The notes under the pieces were generated by a model. That model was not told where the DNA came from. It worked only from the letters and a program-made list of their open reading frames with translations, and did no database searches. A program made the translations under genes and the position numbers. A stretch of DNA of 64,000 bases from Culex pipiens pallens (lineage: Eukaryota; Arthropoda; Insecta; Diptera; Culicidae), in contig NC_068937.1 in assembly GCF_016801865.2 (NCBI RefSeq), forward strand, positions 111,400,994 to 111,464,993, written 5' to 3'. Shown here piece by piece: positions 1-12,732 of this stretch. How positions within the stretch are numbered: position 1 is the first letter of the stretch; each line of letters begins with the position of its first letter.

Positions 1-295
1 AAAACTTTTGCCAATTTGATTAACCCTTGGCTGTCAAATTCAAAATAGTAAAAAATTAACCACTTCAACTCCACATCTCAAGTCGCGGGACCAGTTCGCC
101 AATCCGGGTCCTAATTTTCCAAGCTTTCACTCCATAAAACGACGCGTCAACAGAGGGGCGTGAGGGGCAGCCAGCAGTGTAGCGAACCTTATCGAGCGTG
201 GAAAATCCATAAATGTCGCTATCTTGCGAGTCTTTCGCCCCTTTCGTCGGCGCGCAAAAAATAAAAAAACGGTAACAAACGAAGAAACGTGTACA

Positions 296-346
<51 letters not shown>

Positions 347-854
347 CCACATGGCAGCTGTGTCGTAATCGGATAAAGGGGCCCCCAGACAGACGGATCG
401 CGGCAAAAAGAAATAAACAGGCGAGGTCGTAACTGAATGCTGGTTGGCGTAGGTTTGGGAGGCAACATTGCATGCAATGTTGCGAGCAATTTAATGGCGG
501 GTGGTGTGATTTGGCGATCACTTGGAGTGTTTGAACTGTTGCTATTCGGTTAATTTGAATTTTTATTGGAAATTTTGGTGGTTTTGATGATCGGAGGAAG
601 TGAGCACGCTTCAAAATGCCAAGATTGCTTCAAAGCTATTTTTAGAACAAAAGTTACAGAGTTGTACGGTTTGCCCCGTTGATAACCTAATTCAATAGAC
701 TAAACAGCCTTATCGCGTCCAGTTTCGAGTGTGGCTCTCGCAGACTAATTGATTCGATAAGGTGACTCAACAGGTCAAACATGGCTTAACCGCACAAAGA
801 TCCGTAATTGTAATCATCACCAATCGCTAATCACACCAATTTCTTGCTTTGCAG
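1..854 (+). other. Intron upstream of first visible LST2 exon
   Basis: No coding segment is supported here. The stretch ends in a pyrimidine-rich acceptor (ttgctttgcag) at 844-854 that joins the exon starting at 855, so it is read as the intron preceding that exon; the exon with the start codon must lie left of the window. Open frames seen here owe their length to an AC microsatellite. Confidence 0.7.
299..342. repeat. (AC)n microsatellite
   Basis: About 22 uninterrupted CA dinucleotides. They lie inside the upstream LST2 intron and give rise to spurious Cys-Val reading frames on the other strand. Confidence 0.95.
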
Positions 855-3800
855 GCTGACGACAAATCGCTGCTGGCGCGGTTTTACCACGCGGACCGCG
901 CCCTGACGGCGGTGGCCAGCGAGTTGGACAGCTTCGACGGTCGGGCGGAACCGGTTCGCTGTACCCGGCTGGTCGGACGGTTACGACAGGGGCAGGTTTG
1001 TAGCGGTTGAGAGATGCTTTGAAGCTGGACTCGTTTCTGACAGGAGTGTTTTTGCTTTTAGGACCGCGTGCTGGCCATCACGAACCAGATCATGGACGAG
1101 CTGCTCGGCGAGGACCGGGCGGCCCGTGCCTTCCGTGCCAAGTTTCCCGAGGAGGTGCTCCAGGAGAGTCTCGCCGGTCAGCTGTGGTTCGGGGCGGAGT
1201 GTCTGGCGGCTGGGTCGTCGATCATGAACCGAGAGGTGGAGAGCGCAACGATGCGTCCGCTGGCGAAGGCCGTCACGAAGAGTCTGGACAACGTGCGGAA
1301 CCTGTTGCGGGAGCAGTGCCTTCGGAACAATACGCCGAACAGTTTGACGCTGCGACTGGACGTGAACGACGCCGCCACGGAGCAGCTGTACGAAAGCTTG
1401 AAGATCTTTGACCGGTTGTTTGCCGAGTTTGAGCTGCTGTACGTGAGCGCGATGGTGCAGGTCAAGTCCAAGCAGGAGTACGAGATGCAGGAACTGATTT
1501 GCGTACTGTTCTCGGAGACGCTGCAGCGGGCGCTCAAGGTCGGACTGCTCGAGCAGGAACAGGTGGACTCGTACGACCCGGCGTTGATGTTTTCCATTCC
1601 GCGCCTTGCCATCGTCGCCGGGTTGGTAATCTTCAAGGAAGGCCCACTGAACATGGACCAACCGGCGGACGACATTTCGGAAATGTTCCGCCCGTTCCGG
1701 AAGCTGCTGATCAAGATGCGTGACCTGCTACGGACACTCACCAAGCACGAACTTTACCAGCTGGAGAAGCTGCTGTGCACCAACGAAGAGATCAGTCTGA
1801 AGGAGCAACAAATAATCTGTGATGGAAACGAGATTGTCGGCGGTGGTCAGTCACCGTCGGCAGCTCCAAATCCGGCGCGGGACGACACGGTCGTAATCGT
1901 GACGACCAGCGCCACTGTAAATAGTAGTGATAATCTGCGCGGACAAGAGCCGGAAGAAGACATCAGTAGCTTTTATACCAGCAACAATCGCCGTACTGTA
2001 GATAGTGAACCGAACGAAGATGACGACGTGTCGGAAAGCAACGACGAAGACGAAGACGAGGAAGAAGTTGACGAAGACGACCCAGCCAACATCCTGAAAG
2101 ATGCCCTGGTCACGTCGGATTGCGCCTCGGGATACCTTATTCCAAACACCAACTTTGGTAACCTGCTGCAGACAAACGAGGCACCCCTCACGGACAGCTT
2201 CATCGCCACTGACGAAGAGCTAAAACTAGCCAGCGGAGCAGCGTCCTCGCACGCCCGCATCGAGCAAATCCTCTCCGAAAGCAACCAAAAGCTAACCGAC
2301 TCCGGCCTCGGTACCGCCAACCCCAGCCTGGACCACTCCCCCGAACTGGAAACGGAACGTCCCGTAACGAGCAGTCACCCAATCGCCCAGTCCTCGTCCT
2401 CCTCCTCGGAAGAGGAGGGCGAAGTGGACGAATACGACGAAGACGACAGCGAATCAACGCTCTGCGAGCCGAAATCACATCACACCAAACACCAGCGCCG
2501 GCAACGACATCACCACCACCACCACCGGAAGCACTACTCCAAGCATCGGTCGAGTGCGGCCGGATCGGCGGGAACGTCCGGTACGACATGCTTGGCCGCC
2601 GAGAGGCAAATCTCGAGCTGTGATACATCACCGTCATCGGGCGGACTGCCGAGCGAGTGCGGAAGCAGCACCAGCGGGGGAAGCAGCGGCAGCAGTAGCG
2701 GTGGAAGCGGGGACGCGGATGCGGCGCAGGAAGTGGCGATGGCCATCCGGGCTGCTGGGAGGATAAAGTTCAAGTGAGTATTTGAGGGTTGTTTATGTGT
2801 TTGAGATGAAATTTGTAAGGAACTCCCATTTGTTAGAGAAGAAATTTGTAAAGAACTCTCATTTGTTAGAAAGCAAATCCGTATAGAACTCACATTTGTT
2901 AGAGAGAATGTTCGTATAGAACTCACATTTGTTAGAGACGATATTTGTTAAGAACTCCCATTTGTTAGAGACGTAATTCGTAAAGAACTCCCATTTGTTA
3001 GAAAGGAACTTCGTAAAGAATTTGTTAGAGACGAAATTCGTATGGAACTTCCATTTGTTAGAGAAGAAATTTGTAAAGAACAACCATTTGTTAGACAAGA
3101 TGTTCGTAAAGAACTCCAATTAGTTAGAAATGAATTTTGTAAGCAACTCTCGTTTGTTAGATACGTAATTCGTAAGGAACCTGAGTTGTTAGAGAGAAAT
3201 TCGTAAGGAACCTGAGTTGTTAGAGAGAAATTCGTAAGGAACCTGAGTTGTTAGAAAAAAATTCGTAAAGAACTACCATTTGCTAGAGAGAAATTCGTAA
3301 AGAACTCCCATTTGTTAGAGACGTTATTCGTAAAGAAATTCGTATAGAACTCCCATCTAACCGAAAGGAACTTCATAAAAAACTCCCATTTGTTAGAGAT
3401 AAATTTGTAAAGAACTCCCATTTGTTAGAGACGTTATTCGTAAAGAAATTCGTATAGAACTCCCATCTGACCGAAAGGAACTTCATAAAGAACTCCCATT
3501 TGTTAGAGATAAATTTGTAAAGAACTCCCATTTGTTAGAGACGTAATTCATAAACAACAAGAGATGTTATTCGTAAAGAAATCTTATTTGTAAAAAAGGA
3601 ACATTATAAAGAACTCCCATTTTTTAGAGATAAATTCGTTAAGAACTTCAATTTTGTTGAGAGAAATTCGTTAAGAACTCCCATTTGATGAGATGAAATT
3701 CGCAAGGAACTCCCATTTGTTAGAGAAAAAATCGTAAATAACTTCCATTTGTTAGACAAGATGTGCGTAAAGAACTCCAACTAGTTAGAAATGAACTTCG

Positions 3801-4841
3801 TAAGGAACTCCCATTTGTTAGATACGTAATTCGTAAGGAACCTGCGTTGTTAGAGAGAAATTCGTAAAGAACTCCCATTTGTTAAAGACGAAATTCGCAA
3901 CGAACTCCCATCCATTAGATACGTCCGCAACAAACGTAAAGTGCCCTAATTCGCTTCAATAACTGCTCACCTGTTTTAGGACCACGGAGAACCTGCTGCA
4001 CCGCCTGTTTGTGTGCATCGCCGGCGTCGCGGACCAGCTGCAGACCAACTTTGCCGCTGACCTGCGCCAGATGCTGAAGAGCGTCTTCGTGATCAACTCG
4101 TCCCCACCGGAGCCGGAAGACCCACCGGAACCGGCTGCCAACTCGACGGACAAACCCAAGGAGCCGGACCCGGCCGATCTGTTCGAGTTCCGCGCCAGCG
4201 AACAGGACGTCATCACGAACAGTGGCGGTTCCAGCCAAAGCATTTACTCCGCCGAGGAGGTCAACGCGGAAGATCCGCACGATTCGGTGTTCGGGTCACC
4301 GCCGGGAGGTGCCTCACCGGTGCGAGCATCGTCCGCTCCGCGCACCATGATGACGACCGCGGCCAGCAGTGAGAACGGAAGCGTGACGGTGAACGTGTCG
4401 GTATCGGTTGTGACCGCCGGAAGTGGTGGCTCGGGAAGCGGCTCGAGCCGGAGTTCTCAGGAGCGCAGCGTTAGTCTGAGTGAAACGTCGATCGTGGTTG
4501 AGGGCAGTGGTGGCAATACCCGAAGACATAGCGCCATCGGTACCAAGGGAGAGTACGGCCGAAGTCGGTCCAGTCCGAGCAGTCCGGTCAACGTGGGCAG
4601 CATGATGGAGGAGCGTCGCATGCCGGAGGCTCCTCCGCGGTGGATTCCGGACGGGGACGCGCCCCGCTGCATGGCTTGTGCTTCGTCGTTTACGCCTTTC
4701 CGGAGGCGTCATCACTGCCGGAACTGTGGCGGAGTGTTCTGCGGTGGGTGCTCGAGCGCGTCGGCTCCGCTGCCCAAGTACGGGTTAACCAAGGCGGTCC
4801 GCGTCTGTCGGGAGTGCTTTGTACGCGAGGTTGGCGTCTGA
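855..4841 (+). CDS. LST2: Lateral signaling target protein 2 homolog (FYVE protein), 5'-partial
   Basis: Endosomal FYVE protein, orthologous to ZFYVE28/LST2. Three exons are visible: 855-995, 1062-2773 and 3980-4841 (TGA). All introns are GT/AG; phases 0, 2 and 2/1 join cleanly and give 904 residues. The start codon and about the first dozen residues lie left of the window. Order of the product: conserved helical N-terminal domain (roughly residues 1-300); long low-complexity middle with an acidic block (~371-388), Ser-rich stretches and a His-rich run (~535-550); a second conserved block after the last junction (TTENLLHRLF); C-terminal FYVE zinc finger (~836-899). The FYVE signatures WIPD, RRRHHCRNCG and VRVCREC are all present, with paired Cys, so PI3P binding on early endosomes is expected. 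Family knowledge: LST2 proteins promote EGFR degradation and negatively regulate its signalling. The first donor (CAG/gtttgt) is weak but the frame requires it. Identification is firm from whole-protein similarity and domain order. Confidence 0.96.
2803..3925. repeat. ~32-bp minisatellite in LST2 intron
   Basis: Roughly 35 degenerate copies of a unit alternating 'gaactcccatttgttagag' with 'acgaaattcgtaa'. They fill almost the whole intron between the two large LST2 exons (2774-3979). Some sub-blocks recur as longer duplicated segments: two near-identical stretches near 3300-3400 and 3415-3525 share 'cgaaaggaacttcataaa'. A short open frame on the minus strand across it (about 2859-3119) is a by-product of the repeat. 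Confidence 0.9.
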
Positions 4842-5205
4842 GCTGGGTTCTAGAGTTAGATTGTGTTGAGGTTTTCTGTGTTTTTTTTGTTTTTCTTTTC
4901 TTGACGAAACCGTTTTTATACACATACAAAGAAAATATTATTTTTGTTTTGCTTTAGGAAATATGTTATAAGACAAAAGCTCTTTGATTCAAGATTTTAC
5001 AGTTTTCTTTGATAGCTGAATTATCCGTGGTAACCAGCTTCCGCTCGATGGAACAGTGCAGAATGTTGTGTCAAACATGACGAAGTCTTGCGGATTTTGG
5101 ATACCTCAGTTCCCCCTGAACCGAATGTAACTATTGTGGCTTTTTGTACAGTTGTTTCCTCGCTCTTGTCGATATCTAAATAAATAAAACAAGTTATTTA
5201 AAGAC
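4842..5205 (+). other. LST2 3' untranslated region
   Basis: AT-rich sequence after the LST2 stop. It ends just past overlapping AATAAA hexamers at 5179-5184 and 5183-5188, the nearest strong poly(A) signals. A later AATAAA near 5898 could serve a longer form. The end is inferred from the signal, not observed. Confidence 0.55.
5179..5188 (+). promoter_or_regulatory. Poly(A) signal pair for LST2
   Basis: Two overlapping AATAAA hexamers (aaataaataaaac), about 340 bp past the LST2 stop codon. Confidence 0.6.
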
Positions 5206-8200
5206 ATGATATGAATTGTGTTCACAACTAGCAAAAAAAACAGATCGTACTTTTTCACCCCACTTTCCGACTACCGCGTAAGTAAACCAACGATCAAATG
5301 ATGTCCTCTTAAGTTTTGTGTTTATTTTCTCCGCCGAATTACACAACCACATACATTCCTTCGACACGAAATGCGCGTATTTGTACATACATAGACAGTG
5401 GAATCCAAACTCAAAAAACCAAAAGACTTGACTTTTCGTTCAGTGCGGTTACGTTTCAGTCCTTGTGTACGATTAAAAACTATACAAATTATAATCATGG
5501 AGGAAACATACATTCATAAAAAGCGCCGACAAACATAATATACTACCACTAAATCTATTAAACTTGCAGAAAACGAGAAAATATCAATGCAATATCACGC
5601 GTTAAACGAGCACCTTACTTCAACATGTACGGAAAAATCGTGTATTCAAAATCTTCTTTTCTGTCAAAAAAATCTTGAAGCAAAGAAAAAAGCTAAAAAA
5701 ATTAATTTAAAAAAAAACATTGGAGTGATATCTTTTTTACGAAGAAAACAAAAAAAAAACGAAGAATGTTATATATACATATATTTCCGCGAGCGTGAAC
5801 GGCAACAGAGACGGTAATTTAACTATATACTTTTGTGAATAGATATGAAAAACCAAGCGCATTACTAGCAGCAGAATCCTAGTGGCTATTTTCCCAAATA
5901 AAGAAGAAGAAAAACAGTCAAAGTGATAAATAAATGGAAGAAAATCAGAAAAGTGCAGGTATCAGTTCTGATTGATGCCGCTGCAAGGAAAAAAAAGTTG
6001 AAGCTAAGCAAGTGGCAACTTGAATTATTGCTAGGGCTGAATAAAGGAAAAGTGATAAAAAAAAACTATTAGAAAGTCGTTGCAAGCAGTAGTGAAATAT
6101 CACCGTCCCTAAAAGATGTATCTGAACAATCTTGTTTGGGAAAATTAATCGAGAACACGTATAAATTAGAGACGAAATTCGTAAGGAACTCCCATTCGTT
6201 AGAAACGAGATTTGTAAAGAACTCCCACTTCAAAGTGATAAAACTCTCATAGGCTACTCTCAAATGCTATAAAATGCTTTTTTCTCCAGGACATTTATTT
6301 CCGGATTCGGCGTCGGGATTTTTGATTGATTCATCTGTTAGATATGAGTTTCATAAATAATTCGTATACATTAGAGGCAAAAACCAAAAGAAAAACTCCC
6401 ATTTGTTCTAAACTCAGTGATAAATGTCTCCCGATTTAAAAGATAAAAGCTTTTATAAGTTAGAGACGAAATTCGTAAGGAACTCCCATTGTTTAGAAAC
6501 GCAAGTGGTAAAGAACTCTTACTTGATAGAGATTGAAATCCTAAAAGAATATATGCAGACACAATGCATCAGGATTTTTCATCAGAATCGAGTTACTTCA
6601 GGTCCTCGACTCTGAAGTCGGTGTTCGGGAAATGCTATCGTGACTAGCTTACACGGCAAAACTTTCAGTCGTTTGCATATAGTCCAGGCGTTATCCGCTA
6701 GCTGAGATTGTCTGCAGTCTGTTTAGCAAGGACAGCAACCGACAAGCACAGACACATGTTTATGTTTAATTGTTGTTTTGTAATAAGTATCCACTGTTTA
6801 TAGTTTGTATAAGATTTACTATTTATTTGAAAATGTTGTTGACACTTTTCTTGCTTATAGATTTCTTCGTACTGCTAGTAAAATCCACGTGAAGTCGTGA
6901 ACCTGCTCTGACATCACTCAGGGGTCATCCCTCGCAGGCGGCCATGATTGGAAGTGTCATTAGGCGGGCACGTGTGCGTGTATGCCTGTGTGTTCGTACT
7001 GATTAAAGCTGAAAAAGGCCAAAAGGGCATCAATTCATTTGCGATCGGAAACTAAATGGGGAGGTGGAATTGCACAAAAAAAAAGCAAAACTTAATCAAG
7101 GAGTGGCTCCACAATGACAGCGAAATGATGGCAGGCTGACATTTCACCCCACTCACACAGACGATGCCAACAATTGCCATCCAAGGGAGAGGGCACCTTA
7201 ATTGCACGTTACTTTGTCTATTGCGCGCAACAACACAACCACAATCAGAGTAGGCGCCCGGCACCGGTGATCAAGGAAAAGCCAACTTTGTTCCGTGCGC
7301 GCGGGACTTTAATTTTCCGGTGTCGCATGCAGGTAATTGCAAAAAATGTGTGTGACTGGCTGTGTGACTTAAGCCATTATCATAAGTGATTGCAGCATGG
7401 CGACGAGGTGATTGAATTTTCAATTAAGGTCCAAATGATGGGCAAAGTTTGCGTTGCATCAGCAGTGCATTTTCGTTCGCGAAGCGAAGTACGGTCTAAT
7501 TTCAGAAACCGCAAACTGCGAGATGAAATGATGACCGTTGCAAAAGAATGTTTGCCTGCTTTTGAGAGACACTGAGACGCAAAAGTGAAAACATGTTGAA
7601 TCATTCCACATCGAAGCGAAGAACAAGACAAAAAAGCAAGCGCGATATAATGACGATCTTTGCTGAACGAAGCATTACAATTATTTGCAATTAACAATGG
7701 ACACGGCTAGGTTAGCGATTCTGGGAATTACCTTTTTATTTTGTTTAGCTTGTAGTTTAGTTTGGTAGAATTTCTTTTTGTTTTTTTTTTTGAATTTGAA
7801 GATTGAAAATAAGTCTGAATTTATCTTTCATCATGATTTTAGCACCAGATTGCCCACTCATGTCGATAAACACTTTCGTAAACAAATTTGTCATTGAAGC
7901 ATATGCCGTCGCGCACCGTTCGTTGTATCAGCTGAATCGGAAAACCTCCTCAATACACAGGTCGCGATCTTGCTCTTCTCGTCGCGTCACACGTTGCATG
8001 ACTCTTGGTCTCAACCTGTCAATCTCACAGCCGCGACAACAATCGGTATAAATCTAAAGTCGTCGCAGAACCTATAATTTGGCGAAGCCCCCCAGAACCT
8101 TGACTCCCGCGTCGTCGTCGTGTTTGCTATAAAGCCGGCCATTATGGCGAATGTCGCACCATTGAAAAAGGAAAGCATGCGCGGCGATTTCTACGGGGAA

Positions 8201-8428
8201 GTGAATTTTCAACAACCGAAACCCACAGCTTATTAACCTTCACCTTGTTCAGCAAGAGGGGGGCTTCATCCAAGCAGGCTATGGATGATTGGTAAGCCGA
8301 CGAGTCGCATCGCAGCGCGGCCGGCGTTGCCCTTCGCCGGCTACTTTGATTTTGACGGTCAACCGGTTTCGTTGTTATCACAGAGCCGTTTCGGAATCAT
8401 TGACTTTTTTTCCTCACTCTTTCAAATA
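5206..8428. other. Intergenic region between convergent genes LST2 and CFAP58
   Basis: No coding gene is supported. The left part is A-rich. The middle (about 6600-8300) is mixed single-copy sequence with a TATAAAG at about 8130 and a nearby short ATG frame that was judged too weak to call. Dispersed minisatellite units matching the LST2 intron repeat occur at about 6160-6535. Confidence 0.6.
6160..6535. repeat. Dispersed units of the LST2-intron minisatellite
   Basis: Two clusters (about 6165-6230 and 6365-6530) contain the same motifs as the array at 2803-3925, such as 'gaaattcgtaaggaactccc' followed by 'attcgttagaaacg', separated by unrelated sequence. This shows the unit is not confined to the intron. 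Confidence 0.75.
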
Positions 8429-8434
8429 TTTATT
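8429..8434 (-). promoter_or_regulatory. Poly(A) signal for CFAP58
   Basis: TTTATT on the + strand reads AATAAA on the minus strand, about 190 bp past the CFAP58 stop codon (8625-8627). It is the nearest such hexamer noticed. Confidence 0.5.
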
Positions 8435-8624
8435 TGTCACACCAGATACACACACACACACTGGATACGAAAATGTAAATTTAAAGATATTGCTAGGAAA
8501 CGGCGAACGACACCTGTGGTGGTGCCTCACCTTCCCGGTATGCAGATGAAGGAGGTTGAAAATCTGAAATTCAATAACGTTCCGTTCGTAATTGGTCGCC
8601 GCTAATCACTGCCCTGTCCTCGTT

Positions 8625-11600
8625 CTAGCAGGTCACCTTGTACCCGGACCCCATCATCCGATAGCCGGCACTCTTGCTGCCGTGGTTGGTGTTGGGCCGC
8701 TGTTGAGCCTGAAAAACGATCACCTCTCCGTGGTGTGACTGAACGCGACGGCTCCCACCACCACCGGAACCAACCGGAACGAGTGCCGAGCGAACCGTTT
8801 CCGCCAGCTTCTGCTTGTCACGTTTCTGAAAGAAGATTGACGTTAGTTTTGTGTTCTAATTTGCGTCCTCTCGGCGGTTCTCACCTCCCTCACGAGCTCC
8901 TTCTTCGTCTCCAGCAGTGACTTCTTGAGTTCATCCACCAAGCACTCTTGGCTTTTGCTGTCCACCTCCTTGATCCGAATCTCAGCCGAAAGTGCTTTCA
9001 GCTTCTTCGTTCTAGCCGTCAGCACCCGTTGCGTTGCACACAGTTGTTCCTTCATCTTCTGGTGCGGCAGCTTCTCCACCACTTCCTTCAGCTCACCGTA
9101 CATTTTCTCCGATTCCTCGATGGTCTTCTCCTTCTCCTGTACCGTCACCGATTGGTACAGCACTCGGCGCTGCAACGTCTGCACCTTCACGATCAGATCC
9201 ATCTTTTCCGGATCCTTGCCGGTCAGCTTTCTCCAGCGGTGCACGTTCATCGGTGTCAGCATCTCGTCCTCCAGTGCCCGAGCCTTGACGCGTTCCTGAT
9301 TCAGCACTCGGTTCAGCTGGAGCACCTCCTGTCGCATGTCCGCCGTATTCGCCAATCCCCTAGCCAGCAAATTCCTCTGCGATCGCAAGTTGCTGATCTC
9401 AATCTTGAGCAGTCGGATGTCATCCAGCCGATCGCGATACTGACTCTCGCCCCGATCCAGCGCCATGTTCAGCATGTTTAACTTCTCCGTCATCGCGGTA
9501 ATCTCCTCGACCTTCTGCGTCAGCTGCACCTTAATCAGATCCTTCTCGTTGATCGATCCGTCCAGCTGCTTCTTCAGCCGCACCATGTTCGCCGCATCCT
9601 CCGTCAGCGTCTTGTTCAACCTCGAGTTCTCCATCATCTTCTCCGACAGTTCCGACTTGGTGTGCTGCAGCGTTATCGATATGTTCTGCACCTCCGACTT
9701 GAGCGACTGCTTCTCCTTCTCGATCTTGTCGATCGTCTTGTTCGCCTTGAACATTTCCGCCACCTTTGTCGCGTTCTCATCCTTCAGCTGATCGACCGCG
9801 TGCACCGACGACTTCAGCCGATCCTTCAGCCCGTCGTTTTCCTTCATACACGTCGCCAGATCCCGCTCGAAGATGTTCCGCTCGCTGCGCGTCAGCTCCA
9901 GCGAGTTCTGGCACTGGAACAGTCGCGATTCCGTTTCCTTCAGCTTCTCGCGCAGCTCCACGATCTGGTTCTGCTTGTACAGCAGGTCATCGTTCATCTG
10001 TTCCAGCTTGTCCGACAGGTTCTGCACCTCCTCCGCGTTGCGGTCGCGATCCTTCTCGATCTTCATCATCACCATGCTCTGCTTCTGCGTTGCCGCCATG
10101 TGACCCTTGATTTCGTTCTCCAGCGTTTTTTGCTGCTTCTCCAGCAGAATGATCTGCTCCTGCAGATCGGAGATTGTCTCTGCAGAAATAGGAAGCCATT
10201 AGCACTTTACCTTCTACGGTTTTGATACTCACTGTTGGTTTTGGCAAGATCCTTCCGGGCAAGATCCCGCTCGCGAAGCACCGCATCGACTTGCTTCTTG
10301 GAAGCATCGAACGCCTTCTTGGAAACATCTCGCTCCTTCTCGAAGGTGACGATTACGGTCCTGTCAATGAAAACGTGTTAATTTCAGTGAATGCCGAAAT
10401 TGTTCTCCGACTCACTTCAACTTGGACACCTCCTGATCCACGGTACACTTTGACGTCTCGATCGTCAGTATTTTCTTCTGCAGCAGTTCCTTGCTCTTGG
10501 TCAGCTTGGCGTTCTCCAGCCGGAACTTGTTGTTCTCGTCCTCCTTCAGCTTCAGGATGTTCACCTTGGTGTTGAGCTCGTTGGTGACCTTTTCCTTCAG
10601 CTGGACCATGTTTTCAAAGTCACCCTGCGCCTTCGCCAGCTTCACCTGCAGCAGGTTGTTGCTCGTGGTGAGCCGTTCCAGCGTGGTTCGGATCGCGGCC
10701 ATCTGCATGTTCTGCTGCACGGTCGTCTTGTGGCTGGCTTCCGCTTGCGCCTTGAAGTGTTTCGCTTCATCGGTTTTGATCGCCAGCTCGGACGTCACCT
10801 CCGCGTGCTGAATCTGCAGGTTCTCCAGCATGCGCTTGTCGCGGAACGCCTCGTTCGAGGTCTCGTCCAGCACCTTGTACAGTTCCTTGACCTTGGTCTC
10901 GGTGTCGTTGCACTTGTTCTCCAGTTCTTCGATGTAGACGCGTTGGGTGTGAAGCCGCCGATTGAGTTCTTCAACTTCGGCGAACAGTCGGTCACGTTCC
11001 CGAAGGATGCTCTCCTTGTGCTTGCCCATCGCAGCTCCAACCCTGTAAGAATCAACTTTTCAGCTTCTCCGTTTTACCCTGGCTCGCCCGTACTCACTCG
11101 TCATCCTTGTCCCCGTGGCGGTCCGAGTCCGAGGAGAGCTTCTCCAGCTTTTCGCGCATCTGGTTCATCGTCTCCTGGGCCGCCTGCTCCCTCGTTTGGG
11201 CCGCATCGGCCCGCTTCCAGGCGCTCTCGATTTCCGCCCGCAGCGTCTGGATGGTGTCCTGGTCGCGCTGGGAGATGGCCAGCGCTTGGCCCACTCGGCC
11301 AGCGGCCGCCGCAACTTCGTCCTGCATTTTGGCGATTTTGTCCTGCTCGTCGAGCAGCTGCTGCCTCAGTTGCTGGCTGGTGAGCAACAACTTCTGAAAG
11401 TCCTCCGCCAGCGCATACTGCTGGTTGCCCTGCAGGTCTTTCACCGTCTGCGAAAAGGGGAATTCCAGGACAGGTCAAAATGTAGGCAACCCAAAAATAA
11501 AGATGGAACCAGGCCAGGTCACTCACCAGGTTCGCCTTGGCACACATCTCCTCGAAGAAGTCATCGGTGATATCCTTCGGAATGAGGTCATCCTCGAAGG

Positions 11601-11649
11601 TGGACTCCGGGGCCTGCGAATCCTCGCCACTCTCCTCGATCTGGTCCAT
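8625..11649 (-). CDS. CFAP58: Cilia- and flagella-associated protein 58 (CCDC147 family)
   Basis: Complete six-exon gene; minus-strand exons are 11649-11527, 11447-11098, 11042-10416, 10360-10233, 10179-8885 and 8825-8625 (TAG). All introns are short (about 55-80 nt) with GT/AG ends, and all phases agree, giving 907 residues (human CFAP58 is 872). The start is ATG at 11649 (MDQIEESGED); the open frame extends upstream only through a TTG codon. The product is almost entirely heptad-rich coiled coil (roughly residues 60-840). The conserved family signature MNVHRWRKL lies at about 720, and the C-terminus after the last splice is Gly/Ser-rich (GSGGGGSRR) and ends YKVTC. Family knowledge: CFAP58 is an axonemal protein needed for motile cilia and sperm flagella, so expression in testis and ciliated sensory neurons is expected. 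It is convergent with LST2. Assignment rests on overall similarity and the HRWRK block. Confidence 0.95.
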
Positions 11650-12069
11650 CGCTACGAGACTTCCCGGAAACCACTGCAAATCTTCAACCTCTCAAAAGAT
11701 TCGGAATTTTTGTGGAAAATTTTCTCAGTAATTTATCCGCTCCAAACAACCCGCGCTAGACTTCCATGGGAACCGGGGTGCGCGCCAACGGCGACGGAAT
11801 TGGGACCAAGTGACGCAACAGGTTGCTGTTGGAGGAGTTTGGGATTGTTTTCAGGTTTTTCGTGCCTGTCAACGGCATGCAGCTGTCGTCACATTGACAC
11901 GGGTGGGACACGTGACCTACTTGGATACATTTGGGTTTTTTATGTATTTTAGGTTTGTTTTCAGATGGAATTTCCCAACAAAACCTAATTAAATAACTAT
12001 CGTGAAGTTTAATAAGTATTATTTAAGAATTACAGTGAGTGGAGAGTTATGATCAAATCATTTTTTTGC
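11650..12069 (-). promoter_or_regulatory. Presumed CFAP58 promoter region
   Basis: Single-copy, GC-richer sequence directly upstream of the CFAP58 ATG. It includes the symmetrical motif GCAACAGGTTGC at 11815-11826, whose halves match RFX half-sites, but in everted rather than normal X-box order. No clear TATA box was seen. The promoter role is inferred from position only. Confidence 0.35.
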
Positions 12070-12717
12070 TACACGGAAAAAAAAGTGTTCCGGAAATCAT
12101 GCAAATCGTACCATGAAATCGTGAATAACGCGATGTTTGCTTTACGAATTTTTGAACTATGCATATTGGGCACGAATTATCCAGGAATCATGAATAAATA
12201 TGCATGACTTTCCATGGCCGATTTCACTCGTAAACGTGAATAATGTTCATGATTTCATGAAATAGATGCATGTAGGCGTGAAAAATATTCACGATTTTAT
12301 GAATAAAAATTCATGATTACGATCGAAAAAATATACATCGTGAATAAAAAATCATGATTTCATGCATAAAATTCATGAAATCATGAATTTTTATGCATGA
12401 ATTCGTGCACAGAATTCATGAGTTCTGGAATATTTTTTATGATTTATTTTTGAAGGCGTAAAAAAATTCGTGAAATCATGTATAAACTTCATGAAATCAT
12501 GCATAAATTTCATGAATTCGTGATTTTTTTTTATGAAATCATGAATTTAATTCACGTTTACGAGTGTATTCGGGCATGTCTAATCATGCATATTTATTCA
12601 CGGCTCCTGGTTTATTCGTGCCCAATATGCATAGTTCAAAAATTCGTAAAGTAAAACTCATAATATTCACGATTTCATGGTACGATTTTCACAATTTCCG
12701 GATTACTTTTTCTGTAC
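12070..12717. mobile_element. CAT/ATG-rich foldback element (MITE-like)
   Basis: Long inverted repeat with arms of about 200 bp or more. The left arm contains 'atttttgaactatgcatatt' and 'cactcgtaaacgtgaat'; the right arm contains their reverse complements. The ends are acacggaaaa... and ...tttctgtaca. The interior is built almost entirely from short palindromes of the type 'catgaaatcatgaat'. There is no coding capacity, so it is non-autonomous. Confidence 0.8.
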
Positions 12718-12732
12718 ATTTACCATATCGTT

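Noticed and set aside
981..1661. 226-codon minus-strand frame over LST2
   Set aside because: Shadow of the GC-rich LST2 coding exon; the plus frame carries the conserved protein.
8127..8240. Possible TATA promoter with a 31-codon gene
   Set aside because: TATAAAG lies only about 15 bp before the ATG, too close for a normal leader, and the peptide is not recognisable.
9662..10225. 187-codon plus-strand frame over CFAP58
   Set aside because: Antisense shadow of the coiled-coil coding exon (Leu/Gln-rich from antisense Lys/Glu codons).
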